Part shown: one piece after another, positions 37,142 to 45,453 of the stretch | How positions within the stretch are numbered: position 1 is the stretch's first letter | Layout: each line of letters opens with the position of its first letter | Source of the DNA: Terriglobia bacterium | Lineage (GTDB): Bacteria; Acidobacteriota; Terriglobia; JAJPHL01 | Assembly (NCBI GenBank): GCA_021325275.1 | Contig: JAJPHL010000055.1 | Coordinates: forward strand, 124,001-188,000 | Reading direction: 5' to 3' | Length of the DNA: 64,000 nt | The notes under the pieces: model-generated | The model's input: the letters and a program-made list of their open reading frames with translations, nothing else | Databases searched by the model: none | What the model was told of the DNA's origin: nothing | Position numbers and translations under genes: made by a program

Positions 37142-37933
37142 CTACTTGCTCGTATCGGAGGCCGCGCCTTTCAACTCCGGCGCATCGGCGGCCTTGCCAT
37201 CTTTCCCGATGTATTTGACGATGATCGTCACGCGGCGATTCGCCGCGTTTTCGGGATTCGCGGGATCGCGCAACTGCTGGTCGGCGAATCCCCGAACCTG
37301 CGCGATCTGTGACACGCCGAGTCCGTTCTCCTGCATGATTTTGCGCGCGGCGTTGGCGCGATCGGCGGAAAGTTCCCAGTTCGAATAGCCGCCGCGATTG
37401 AAAGGCTTCGAGTCGGTGTGACCTTCCACCATGATCAGGTTGTTGATCTTGCCAAGTTGCTCGCCCATGATGGACATCACTTCTTGGCCGTCGCGGCTGG
37501 GCGTCGCGCTGCCGCTCTCGAAGAACGTGCCCTTCTCGCCTTCCAGCAATTCCACGCGCAAGCCTTCAGAGGTCACCGACATCTTCACGTGGTCGCGCAA
37601 TTTCACGAACTCGGGCAGTTTGCTGAAGTTTTTTTCGAGCGTCATCTTCAGTTGCTCGAAGTTTTCCTTGGCCACTTCCGGCGCTTTTCCGGGATTCCCC
37701 ACGCCGGTGCCGCCCGGCATGATTCCCTTGCTGCCCGTGGGATCGGTGAAGTAGCCGGCGACCGCGTCGCGCACCGGCTTGTTCGAGTTCATCAGCCACA
37801 GCACGATGAACAACGCCATCATCGCCGTGACGAAATCGGCGTAAGCCACTTTCCACGCCCCGCCATGATGACCGCCGTGGCCTCTCTTCCTCTTGATGAT
37901 GATGATCGGCGCTGCTTGATCTTTTTCGCTCAC
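37142..37933 (-). CDS. motB: flagellar motor stator protein MotB
   Basis: The protein has 263 residues. The single membrane helix (about 28-48) carries Asp33 in YADFVTAMMAL, the proton-carrying residue of the stator channel. Residues 130-250 form the OmpA-like peptidoglycan-binding domain ('VEGHTDSKPF', 'ELSADRANAARKIM', 'NRRVTIIV'). The positively charged N-terminus (KRKRGHGGHHGG) is typical. It starts nine bases after the motA stop. No other flagellar genes are in the window. Confidence 0.95.
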   Translation of the reverse strand: MSEKDQAAPIIIIKRKRGHGGHHGGAWKVAYADFVTAMMALFIVLWLMNSNKPVRDAVAGYFTDPTGSKGIMPGGTGVGNPGKAPEVAKENFEQLKMTLEKNFSKLPEFVKLRDHVKMSVTSEGLRVELLEGEKGTFFESGSATPSRDGQEVMSIMGEQLGKINNLIMVEGHTDSKPFNRGGYSNWELSADRANAARKIMQENGLGVSQIAQVRGFADQQLRDPANPENAANRRVTIIVKYIGKDGKAADAPELKGAASDTSK

Positions 37934-37942
37934 GAGTCCTCT

Positions 37943-38800
37943 TTATTCCAACTTGCCTTTGCACGCTTTTTCCATCTCCGTGAACGACGGCCGCGCTTCC
38001 CCGGGGATCGTGCGGCGCGCAAACTCCACCGCGGTGATCGGCGACACCAGACGGATGAACGTGATGATCGCCACGCGCAGGAAATGGTAATACTGATGTT
38101 CCGATTCGTTGAATTTTTGGATCGACGACGCCATCGGCCCGAGAAATCCGTAGCACATCAAGATGCCGAGGAACGTTCCCACCAGCGCCGCGGCCACTTT
38201 TTTGCCGATTTCTTCCGGCGGTCCGCCGAGCGCGCTCATGGTGATGACCACGCCTAACACCGCCGCGACAATGCCCAAGCCCGGCAGCGAATCGGCCACC
38301 GTCGTCAGCGCCGACGCCGGTAATTCCGCTTGGTGATGATGCACGTCCATGTCCTGCTCCATCATTTGATCCAGTTCGAAATGTCCGACGCCGCCGGAGA
38401 TCGCCATGCGCAACGTGTCGCAAACGAAATCCACGGCGTGATGGTTCTTCAGGAAATCGGGAAACTTCGTGAATACGGGGCTCTGCGTGGGATTCTCGAC
38501 GTCGGCCTCGAGTTTCACCAAGCCTTCCTTGCGCGCCGTTTGAAACAGCGCGTTCAACATGCGCAATTGGTTGAGGTAAAACACGCGCGTGTAGGGACTA
38601 GAGCCAAAAACCTTGCTGAACGAGCCAGCCAGCGCCTTCACATTCGAAATCGGGTTGCCGATCAGCACCGTTCCGGCGGCCGCTCCCCCGATGATCAGCA
38701 ACTCCGCGGGCTGAATCAGCACGAGCAAGTTGCCATGCTCCATCAAGTAGCCACTGAGGATGGCTCCGATGACGACAACAATTCCAATGATCGCAAACAT
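37943..38800 (-). CDS. motA: flagellar motor stator protein MotA
   Basis: The protein has 285 residues and four membrane helices (about 2-22, 30-50, 170-190, 200-225). The cytoplasmic loop between helices 2 and 3 holds charged residues for rotor contact. Helices 3 and 4 have 'DSLPGLGIVAAVLGVVITM' and 'GTFLGILMCYGFLGPMAS', as in MotA from proteobacteria, with the conserved Pro in each. It forms the proton channel with MotB, encoded directly downstream. Promoter elements are not clear; a palindrome upstream isolates it from the next gene. Confidence 0.95.
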   Translation of the reverse strand: MFAIIGIVVVIGAILSGYLMEHGNLLVLIQPAELLIIGGAAAGTVLIGNPISNVKALAGSFSKVFGSSPYTRVFYLNQLRMLNALFQTARKEGLVKLEADVENPTQSPVFTKFPDFLKNHHAVDFVCDTLRMAISGGVGHFELDQMMEQDMDVHHHQAELPASALTTVADSLPGLGIVAAVLGVVITMSALGGPPEEIGKKVAAALVGTFLGILMCYGFLGPMASSIQKFNESEHQYYHFLRVAIITFIRLVSPITAVEFARRTIPGEARPSFTEMEKACKGKLE

Positions 38801-38882
38801 GTACTCGCTCTTTTCGATGGAGGTTGCTTACGGTCATCTAATCGGCAGGAATGCCCCGGGGGGTTAGTATCGCTTGGCAGGG

Positions 38883-38987
38883 TAACCACAGAGAACACAG
38901 AGAAAAAGCTAGAGGACACAGAGAAGTTCAACCTAAGGTGAACATTCTCTGTGTCCTCTCGATGTTTCTCTGTGTTCTCTGTGGTTA
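38883..38987. repeat. palindrome with ACACAGAGA-repeat arms
   Basis: Arms 38883-38929 and 38941-38987 are nearly perfect reverse complements over 47 bases, with an 11-base loop. Each holds three copies of ACACAGAGA/ACAGAGA. It lies 15 bases beyond the stop at 39002 and about 80 before motA. The folded stem would be among the strongest in the window. Confidence 0.8.
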
Positions 38988-39001
38988 ATTCTTTGTCTTA
39001 G

Positions 39002-39520
39002 CTATTTCTTAACGAACCCGGACACAAAGATTGCCTTCTGTCCCGCGACCGTCGATTCGGTGCCGGTAACCGACATCACGTGACCCACGTGGGCGATGGC
39101 GGCGTCGCGCAGTGTGGTTTGCGCGTCGCGGCGCGGATGGTGCTCTTCTTCCATCAGCGTGTAAAGCGATCCGTCTTTGGCGACCAAGCCGATCGGCTGG
39201 CCGTTGGCGAAGCACTTCTTGGCGCACGCGGCGTGCGCTTCACCGTGTTTGCCCACTTGCATGTAGCAGGAGAAGTCCACGATCTCACCGACCACCGTGA
39301 TGGCTTTTCCGGCATTCGGTTTCTTGTCGATCGCCGCTTCGATGGTAGTGGCGCTCCACGGCTCGGCGCTTTTTTCTCCCAGTGTGCCCATCGGGGCTTC
39401 GTAGGAGCCGGCGTCGGCGGCCAGCTTCATTTGCGGTTGCAGAATTCCCTTGCTCTGTGCCACCAGCACCAACGCGGTGGAAAGAAGAATGAACAAGGCC
39501 AGTTTGGTCCCGTTTTTCAT
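39002..39520 (-). CDS. secreted Cys/His-motif protein of unknown function
   Basis: The protein has 172 residues with a signal peptide or N-terminal anchor (about 7-22). The core has a Cys-rich site 'SCYMQVGKHGEAHAACAKKC', followed by 'NGQPIGLV' and 'LYTLM', then an OB-like beta segment ('GHVMSVTGTESTVAGQKAIFV'). The first two thirds set the Cys/His cluster in position to bind metal or haem; no exact CxxCH haem site is present. Related secreted proteins occur in acidobacteria next to copper or cytochrome genes, as far as I recall, but no function can be stated. Confidence 0.75.
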   Translation of the reverse strand: MKNGTKLALFILLSTALVLVAQSKGILQPQMKLAADAGSYEAPMGTLGEKSAEPWSATTIEAAIDKKPNAGKAITVVGEIVDFSCYMQVGKHGEAHAACAKKCFANGQPIGLVAKDGSLYTLMEEEHHPRRDAQTTLRDAAIAHVGHVMSVTGTESTVAGQKAIFVSGFVKK

Positions 39521-39817
39521 TTGTGAGAAACCCTCCCAAAAAGGAAGATATCACACCCGAATTGACACAGTCTGGGCGATTTCGCGCACTACGTTCGGCC
39601 CGATCTTCTTAACCGTTCAGGCTGTCGAAAGATGGGGCGTTTCGCCGCAAAGAACACTTTGGACTGTGAGATTGCGTGTGGCTTAATGGCGTCAACGAGA
39701 AGTACCGCAGTTGCAATGCCGAAAAATGGCCGCCGGACTCGCCGCCCAGAGCGATCCGGCGCCTCTGCGGCCAACTTGTAACAAACGAACCGAACACCAA
39801 AGGAGGCTCACGTTAGG
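39521..39817. other. intergenic region without a supported gene
   Basis: It lies between two minus-strand genes, upstream of the Cys/His-motif protein and downstream of the rluD-type gene. Short open frames lack ribosome sites and family features. No strong palindrome is seen. Confidence 0.5.
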
Positions 39818-40756
39818 TCACTGGGGTGTCAAGGTGCGCAAAAACTCATCCAATTCTTGCGGCAGTGGCGCCTCGATCGTGATCCGCTCACCCGTCGTCG
39901 GCTGCGTGAAGACAATCCGAAAAGCGTGCAGGAAATTCCGCGATAGCACGCCGCCGCGCGCGCCATACATCGTGTCGCCTACCACCGCGTGACCAATGCT
40001 CGACATATGCACGCGGATCTGATGCATTCGCCCGGTGGCAATGCGCACTTCCACGAGCGTCGCGTCGTATCCGGCGGAGAGCCCGCCGGGAAATCGCCGC
40101 ACAACTTTGTAGAAGCTCAGCGCCGAACGCACGCCGGGCGCGCCTTCGCGACGTCGCGCGGTCATGCGCGTGCGGCGCACCATGTCGCGGCCGATCGGCA
40201 GGTCGATTTCGCCCGTTGGCTTTTTCACGAGTCCCTGAACCAGGGCGAGATACGTTTTTTCCACCGTGCGTCCGGAAAATTGCGCGGCCAACTTGGAATG
40301 CGCCTGGTCGTTCTTCGCCACCAGCAGCGCGCCGCTGGTTTGGCGATCCAAACGATGCACGAGTCCCGGGCGCGCTTCGCCGCCGACGCGCGAGAGCGAC
40401 CGGAAGCGATGGAGCAGCGCGTTCACCAGCGTTCCTGTGCGCACGCCGCCGCCGGCATGCACCGCCATGCCCGCGGGCTTGTTGATTACGACAAGGTCGT
40501 CGTCTTCATAGAGCGTCTCGAGCGGAATGTCTTCCGCTTCCGAACGCACCGGCGCTTGCGCGCCCCATTCCGCGGTTACTACGTCGTGGCCTCTTACTTT
40601 TTGGCTGGCCCGCGCGACCACTTCGCCGTTGATCTTGGCTCGCCCATCGGAAATCAGTTCTTGGACGCGCGCGCGGCTCAGCTTCACCAAGTGCGTGACC
40701 AAATACTGATCGATGCGGCGACCGGCTTCGCCGGCGGAGACACTGAATTCAGGCAT
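39818..40756 (-). CDS. RluD-type 23S rRNA pseudouridine synthase
   Basis: The protein has 312 residues. An N-terminal S4 RNA-binding domain (about 13-60; 'RIDQYLVTHLVKLSRARVQ' region) precedes the RluA-family catalytic domain with the catalytic Asp137 in GLVHRLDRQTSG. 'RMHQIRVHM' near residue 250 closes the active site. Such enzymes make pseudouridine in 23S rRNA, for RluD at helix 69. The ATG at 40756 is chosen by the conserved start; the open frame upstream is a shadow of lgt. It follows lgt by eight bases. Confidence 0.9.
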   Translation of the reverse strand: MPEFSVSAGEAGRRIDQYLVTHLVKLSRARVQELISDGRAKINGEVVARASQKVRGHDVVTAEWGAQAPVRSEAEDIPLETLYEDDDLVVINKPAGMAVHAGGGVRTGTLVNALLHRFRSLSRVGGEARPGLVHRLDRQTSGALLVAKNDQAHSKLAAQFSGRTVEKTYLALVQGLVKKPTGEIDLPIGRDMVRRTRMTARRREGAPGVRSALSFYKVVRRFPGGLSAGYDATLVEVRIATGRMHQIRVHMSSIGHAVVGDTMYGARGGVLSRNFLHAFRIVFTQPTTGERITIEAPLPQELDEFLRTLTPQ

Positions 40757-40764
40757 AAATGCCC

Positions 40765-41541
40765 TCAGGCATGCGCGGCGTCCGAAGGGCGCGGCTGTCG
40801 ATTCGTGATCCAGATCATGGCGCCGGCGGGAATCAAGCAGAGCGCGATGATCTGCGAGAGCGAGAGAAGGTGGAAAAACACCGGATCGTCGGAGAGATCG
40901 CGCGTGTATTCCAGCAGGAAACGCGCCGCCCCGTACAACATCAGATACGCCGCAAACGTTTGTCCCGCGAATCGCGAGCGCCCGAAGGTCCACAAGAGAA
41001 TTCCGGAAATCGCCAGAAGCGCGGCGCATTCGTACAACTGCGCCGGATGCAGCGGGACATCCAACGGCACACCGACAATTTCATGCGCGTAAGGATTTCG
41101 GAACGTCACCGCCCACGGATACGGGCAAACCGAGCCCCAGCAACATCCCGCAGCGAAGCAACCAAGGCGTCCGATCGCGTGACCCAGCGCCAGTCCCGGC
41201 ACGTAGCAATCGGCGGTGGACAACAGCGGCAGATTCTTGCGATGCACGAAATACAAGAACGTCGCGACCGCGGCAATGAATCCGCCGTAGAAAACGCCCG
41301 CTGCTCGCAGCGTGGCCATGGTGAAAAAATCGCGGGGATCTTCGAGGAATAGCAGCAGCTTCGATCCCAGGACGCCGGCGACGCACATCCAGATTCCCAG
41401 GTCGATGATCGTGCCCGAATCGAGTCCACGGCGGCGGCCGAGCCGTTGCGACATCCACACCCCTACTGCCACGCCGGTCGCCACCAGTGCGCCGTAGGTG
41501 TGCAGGGTAAATCCGCCGATGGTGAATAGCCGGGGGAACAT
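40765..41541 (-). CDS. lgt: prolipoprotein diacylglyceryl transferase
   Basis: The protein has 258 residues and about seven membrane helices. The Lgt signature is seen as HAIGRLGCFAAGCCWG, with the two conserved glycines and the arginine, and 'HPAQLYE' near residue 190. It moves diacylglycerol from phosphatidylglycerol to the lipobox cysteine of prolipoproteins. The Asn of GRxGNF is replaced by Cys, as in related acidobacterial and deltaproteobacterial proteins. The gene lies in one run with lspA, the next enzyme of the same pathway, with a large palindrome between them. Confidence 0.9.
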   Translation of the reverse strand: MFPRLFTIGGFTLHTYGALVATGVAVGVWMSQRLGRRRGLDSGTIIDLGIWMCVAGVLGSKLLLFLEDPRDFFTMATLRAAGVFYGGFIAAVATFLYFVHRKNLPLLSTADCYVPGLALGHAIGRLGCFAAGCCWGSVCPYPWAVTFRNPYAHEIVGVPLDVPLHPAQLYECAALLAISGILLWTFGRSRFAGQTFAAYLMLYGAARFLLEYTRDLSDDPVFFHLLSLSQIIALCLIPAGAMIWITNRQPRPSDAAHA

Positions 41542-41573
41542 TTTTTTTCGAAAAGGCGGCTTCCGTAGTGGGT

Positions 41574-41769
41574 CAGTTTGAGTTTCTAGCGGCTTCGCCG
41601 CTACTTTGTGCGGAAAGGCTTTGCCTTTCCGAAGGACTGGAGCCACCTTCCTGCGAGGCTATGTCTTGCTTGAGCAAGACATAGCCTCGCAATTCTAAAG
41701 AAAGTCCTTCGCGGAAGGGCGTAGCCCTTCCGCACAAAGCAGCGGCGGAGCCGCTAGAAACTCAAACTG
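41574..41769. repeat. nested 196-base palindrome with five sub-hairpins
   Basis: The outer arms 41574-41593 and 41750-41769 are a perfect 20-base match, and similarity continues inward over about 65 bases (41574-41638 against 41703-41769). Each arm has two short hairpins of its own: AGCGGC-TTC-GCCGCT and CGGAAAGGC-TTT-GCCTTTCCG on the left, CGGAAGGGC-GTA-GCCCTTCCG and AGCGGC-GGA-GCCGCT on the right. A perfect central hairpin has arms 41653-41670 and 41673-41690. It starts 58 bases after the lspA stop. It could be a small palindromic mobile element or an elaborate terminator. Confidence 0.85.
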
Positions 41770-41826
41770 AAACACCATCGCGGCTTCGCCTTCCTCGACC
41801 AAGTCGGTGTCGCCAGGCCGCGTGCC

Positions 41827-42348
41827 TTAAACGTTATTCGCCGGTGGATGCTGTTCCATGTTCGGCATATTCGACTGCGGCGCCTGTTGCGTGAGCATCA
41901 TGTCGAGCAGAAGTAATCCCGCGCCGATCACGATGGCGCTATCGGCCACGTTGAACGCTGGGAAATGATAGTTGCGGAAGTAGAATTCCGCGAAATCCAC
42001 CACGCTGCCGTGCACCAGGCGATCAAAAAGGTTGCCGACCGCGCCACCGAGGATCAACGCGAGTCCCCAGCCGGTGCGTTTCGCGCCCGGTTGATTGCGC
42101 CACAACAACGTCACGACCACGCCCAGCGCCACGATCGAGAGAAAAACCACCAGCATCAGTTTTCCCTGGCTCGGCGCATCGGCGAAAATGCCGAACGCCG
42201 CGCCGCGATTCTTCACGTGCGTCAAATGCAGGAATCCCGGGATGATCGTGCGGAAATCGTGCAAGGGAATGTTGGCCTCGACCATCGCTTTGGTGATTTG
42301 GTCGAGCGTGAAGACAGCCAGCGCGATCAACAGGTGGTGCAGGCGCAT
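41827..42348 (-). CDS. lspA: lipoprotein signal peptidase
   Basis: The protein has 173 residues and four membrane helices. The two catalytic aspartates of signal peptidase II are visible as Asp118 in GSVVDFAEF and Asp136 in FNVADSAIV, with GGAVGNLFDR between. It cuts the signal peptide from lipoproteins after Lgt has acted. The ATG at 42348 has AGGTGAGG before it; the long upstream frame is a shadow of other genes. The C-terminal tail of about 18 residues after the last helix is rich in Gln, Pro and Asn. Confidence 0.94.
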   Translation of the reverse strand: MRLHHLLIALAVFTLDQITKAMVEANIPLHDFRTIIPGFLHLTHVKNRGAAFGIFADAPSQGKLMLVVFLSIVALGVVVTLLWRNQPGAKRTGWGLALILGGAVGNLFDRLVHGSVVDFAEFYFRNYHFPAFNVADSAIVIGAGLLLLDMMLTQQAPQSNMPNMEQHPPANNV

Positions 42349-42438
42349 CCTCACCTGAGTATAGCACTGCCGGACAAAGCCGGATCGGGCCCGGCCAAAT
42401 GCGTTGCAATTCTTCACAGGCTTTGATTCACTGGAAAT

Positions 42439-43014
42439 ATGCGTATGGTCACGCTCGTAATCTTGATGGCTGCGATTCTGCTGACACTCGCGTCCGGCCC
42501 GCTCGGCGCGCAGGACGTTCTCACCAAAGGCTCGCAGGAACTGGGATTCTACACCGGCGGCGGCATCTCCATCCCTGGGGGAATCCCCGGATCGCACGAT
42601 TACTGGATGCTGGCCGGACGCTGGAGCCGCGTGATGGCGGAATTCGGCGGCGGCGCGTTCGAATACGGCGTGGAAGTGTATCCCGCGATGGTGGTAAAGC
42701 AATCGAACACCGTGTTCGCGGGCGGCGGATCGCCGCTGCAACTGCGCTACAACTTTTTCACCAAGAATAAAGTGGTTCCCTACCTCGAAATCGGCGCGGG
42801 AATGCTTGGCTCGTCGTCGCAGTTGCCGGAAAATACGTATCGCTTCAACTTTATCGATCAGGGCAGCCTCGGCGTGCAATGGGTGCGCAATGGACGGCCG
42901 TCGTTTCAAACGGGCGTGCGCTATCAGCACATTTCGAATGCCGGCCTGGGCATGCATAATCCCGGAATCAATTCGATGTTCCTGTTCGGAGGTTTCTCCT
43001 GGTGGAAGAAGTAA
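42439..43014 (+). CDS. PagL-like lipid A deacylase (acyloxyacyl hydrolase)
   Basis: The protein has 191 residues with a signal peptide (about 1-24). The body is a beta-barrel with alternating hydrophobic strands. The C-terminal end 'RYQHISNAGLGMHNPGINS' carries the PagL catalytic His and Ser, with Asn in the place of the usual Glu region. An aromatic C-terminus (FSWWKK) fits outer-membrane insertion. It would remove the 3-O acyl chain of lipid A. It overlaps the next gene by 13 bases. Confidence 0.8.
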   Translation: MRMVTLVILMAAILLTLASGPLGAQDVLTKGSQELGFYTGGGISIPGGIPGSHDYWMLAGRWSRVMAEFGGGAFEYGVEVYPAMVVKQSNTVFAGGGSPLQLRYNFFTKNKVVPYLEIGAGMLGSSSQLPENTYRFNFIDQGSLGVQWVRNGRPSFQTGVRYQHISNAGLGMHNPGINSMFLFGGFSWWKK

Positions 43015-44492
43015 GTACGATCGTTCGTGGACTGATTCTGTTTGCGGCTCTGGCGTTTTCGCAGCAGGCTCCTCCCACTAGCACTGAACCCGCGACGTTC
43101 CATCATTTCCACGTGAATGTGATTGAACCGGCCGGGTCGATGGAGTATTTCTCCAGTCACAACGGCGCCGTCAAAGTGATTCTCCAAGGATTCGGCGTCG
43201 GCGTGCGCACCGACAAGTCGTACGCGCTGTTCGAGCGTTTGGATGAAGACGCGACGGTCAAGAAATGGCCGACGCCGCTGCCCGCCGGCACGCTTCCCTG
43301 CACTGACGCCGACCGCTGCTTCGAGGACGCACGGTCGCGTCTGGAAATGTATCCGCCGGACACGGGACTGATCGCGCGAATGGAAGTGTTGAGCCACGAT
43401 CCCGCGCAGTCGCGCGCGTGGTTCGAAAAGCACTTAGGCGTGCGCGTCGGCGACGGGAAAACGCCGATCATTTTTCTGCCGACTACGGCGCCACTCGAAA
43501 ACGGCACGGTCATCGATCACATTGCATTCAGCTATCCCAACATCTCCGACGTCCTGCCGCGCCTGGAAAAAGAAGGCGTGCGCGTCCTACAGACGCTGCC
43601 GAAAAGTGTGATGGTGGAGGGTCCCGAAGGATTGCGCGTGGAAATCGCCGAGGACTCGGAAGTCGGCGCGGACGCGTACTGGTGCCCCATGGATCCGCAA
43701 GTGCGATCGTCGAAGCCGGGCAAGTGTCCGAAGTGCGGCATGCAGCTTGTGCCGCTCGATCCCGGCGAGTACGTGCAGTATCCGGTGACGCTGAAGACCG
43801 TGCCGTCGCCCGTGGCCGCGGGCCGGCCGGCCAAGTTGACGTTTGCGATTCACAATCCGCACACCGACGCGGTGGTAAAAAACTTCGAGCTGGTCCACAC
43901 GAAGATTTTCCATCTCTTCGTGATCAGCCACGACTTCACGTTTTTCGAGCACATTCATCCCACCGAACAAAAAGACGGATCGTTTGTGATCGAAACGACC
44001 GTGCCGAAGCCCGGGCCGTATCAAACGTTCTCCGACTTTTTCCCGAGCGGCGGATCGCCGCAAGTAGTGCAGAAAACTTTTGTGACCGCGGGATACACGG
44101 GCAGCCTGCTCGCCGCGCGGGCCCATCTCACACCGGACGCGCAGCTGGAAAAAACGGTCAACGGCACGCGGGTGCGCCTCGATTCCAGCGGTTACATCGC
44201 GGAATTCAAACAAACCCTCACGTTCACCATCACCGACGAAGCCACCGGGCAGCCCGTGAAGGACATGGAACAATATCTCGGCGCATGGGCGCATCTCCTG
44301 ATGCTGAGCGAAGACATGGGCGACTACGTTCATGGTCACGCGACAATGGATTCAAATCACGATGGCGCGACGCAACTGAATTTGGATTTGATTTTCCCGC
44401 GCGCGACCAATTACCGCTTGTGGATCCAGTTCCAGCGCGGCGGACGCGTGATCACCGTGCCGTTTACCGTGAAGACGAAACGGTTGAGCTAA
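43002..44492 (+). CDS. VOC domain plus heavy-metal-binding domain fusion protein, exported
   Basis: The protein has 496 residues from the GTG at 43002; no better start is visible. A signal peptide (about 8-22) is followed by a glyoxalase/VOC fold of two halves (about 30-220; metal-type His35/His36 region, 'VEIAED' end). Residues 227-250 form a heavy-metal-binding domain with Cys228, Cys242 and Cys245 in YWCPMDPQ and GKCPKCGMQLVP. The remainder is beta-rich, FixH/YtkA-like, with clusters of His ('FHLFVISHDFTFFEHIHP'). The combination suggests a periplasmic metal-binding protein, perhaps for copper. Its 3' end is copied in degraded form at 46.66 kb. Confidence 0.75.
   Translation: MEEVSTIVRGLILFAALAFSQQAPPTSTEPATFHHFHVNVIEPAGSMEYFSSHNGAVKVILQGFGVGVRTDKSYALFERLDEDATVKKWPTPLPAGTLPCTDADRCFEDARSRLEMYPPDTGLIARMEVLSHDPAQSRAWFEKHLGVRVGDGKTPIIFLPTTAPLENGTVIDHIAFSYPNISDVLPRLEKEGVRVLQTLPKSVMVEGPEGLRVEIAEDSEVGADAYWCPMDPQVRSSKPGKCPKCGMQLVPLDPGEYVQYPVTLKTVPSPVAAGRPAKLTFAIHNPHTDAVVKNFELVHTKIFHLFVISHDFTFFEHIHPTEQKDGSFVIETTVPKPGPYQTFSDFFPSGGSPQVVQKTFVTAGYTGSLLAARAHLTPDAQLEKTVNGTRVRLDSSGYIAEFKQTLTFTITDEATGQPVKDMEQYLGAWAHLLMLSEDMGDYVHGHATMDSNHDGATQLNLDLIFPRATNYRLWIQFQRGGRVITVPFTVKTKRLS
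44462..44482 (+). repeat. left copy of a direct repeat flanking the 44.5-46.7 kb insert
   Basis: GTGAAGACGAAACG (44469-44482) recurs at 46672-46685. Similarity extends upstream for roughly 25 further bases with mismatches. This copy lies in the last codons of the VOC/metal-binding gene. Confidence 0.7.
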
Positions 44493-44934
44493 TCGTTCTC
44501 TCTTTCCTGCCTGACTCGTTTCCACAGGTCCAACCGACCCATCAGGGATTGGTGCGGGCGGTGCGTGCCTCGCCGCAGCTGACGCCGGATGAAACCGGCG
44601 GGCGGATGGGCGAACAGAGTTGGTGGTTGTGGCCCTTCGCCACGCCGGAGAGTTTCCCGCAGCGGGCTGTGCCAGGCGATCCAACGGGCGGCGAACCCTT
44701 TCCCTTACTGAAGCGGATTCTTTCCGCTCGCCGACCGCGATCCCTATCCCTGCTACCCGCTCGTGACAGCACCGTCAGAGGCTAAACAAATACGGCTGAC
44801 CGACCCTTGGTTCAGGGATTTTCCGAACGCCGACTTCTCCGGGTGACCGATTTCGGATCCTGATTTCTGTAAATTAACAAATTAATAATATTAACTCTTG
44901 ACATTAATCATCCTGGTGTGGCACGATCCGCTGC
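44493..44934. other. intergenic region at the left edge of the insert
   Basis: No supported gene is seen. The first 350 bases are mixed sequence with no repeats or family matches in any frame. Bases 44868-44905 are very AT-rich and contain TAATAT and TTGACA (44898-44903), probably the promoter region of the cysteine-rich gene. A clear -10 at the right distance from TTGACA is missing. Confidence 0.5.
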
Positions 44935-45408
44935 ATGCCTGTCGGAATCTCCTCGCTCGGTGCAGCGCGAATCGCGGTTCTAGTCTTTTCCACTGCTGTC
45001 CTTGCCGTGGCTTCAGTAGGCACCGCCTTGCCGGGACTGCTTCAAACAATTTACTGTGCACCCGGCTGCTGGCTCCTGGGTTGCGAGTCTAACTACTCGG
45101 GGAACTACATCTACTACGGTTGCGTCGGCGGATGTGGCTGCGATTCGTCCGGATACATTCGCTGCTGTGATGGGGGAAATGCATCAGACTTTAGTGCATC
45201 GTGTAATGGTAATGGCTGGGGTTGCTCATGGATTAACTCAGATTATCCGGGGCAGTTTTTTACCGCATCCGGAAGTATATGCTCGAGTGACACCGGTTAT
45301 TGCGGAGGCGGAAATAACTGCGTACCGAACGGTCAAGCGTGCGAGTTTGATGACGATTGCTGCAGCGGCTCGTGCCAGTCGGACGGCTATTGCGGTGACG
45401 TTTCCTGA
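44935..45408 (+). CDS. cysteine-rich exported protein with a knottin-like C-terminus
   Basis: The protein has 157 residues. A signal peptide or anchor (about 12-34) leads to a mature part of about 120 residues with 18 cysteines and many Gly, Ser, Tyr and Asn. The last 30 residues have the spacing C-x6-C-x5-C-C-x3-C-x5-C ('CVPNGQACEFDDDCC' then SGSC and QSDGYC), which is that of the inhibitor cystine knot. The first part has two CxxC-like pairs and a CC. I know no bacterial family with this exact layout. No ribosome site is seen before the ATG. Two genes on the same strand follow, one for a thioredoxin-like protein, so disulfides are likely. Confidence 0.75.
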   Translation: MPVGISSLGAARIAVLVFSTAVLAVASVGTALPGLLQTIYCAPGCWLLGCESNYSGNYIYYGCVGGCGCDSSGYIRCCDGGNASDFSASCNGNGWGCSWINSDYPGQFFTASGSICSSDTGYCGGGNNCVPNGQACEFDDDCCSGSCQSDGYCGDVS

Positions 45409-45453
45409 GCGTGTTCGGACGAGCAACCGGCAAGAGGCGAAGGAGGGCAGGAA

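Noticed and set aside
44542-44772. 76-codon minus-strand frame in the gap left of the cysteine-rich gene
   Set aside because: No ribosome site, no hydrophobic or conserved pattern, Arg/Ser/Pro-rich like random GC-rich translation.
44919-44936. TGGCACG-like sequence before the cysteine-rich gene, resembling a sigma-54 promoter
   Set aside because: The distance between GG and GC is one base too long for sigma-54, and the element would overlap the start codon.
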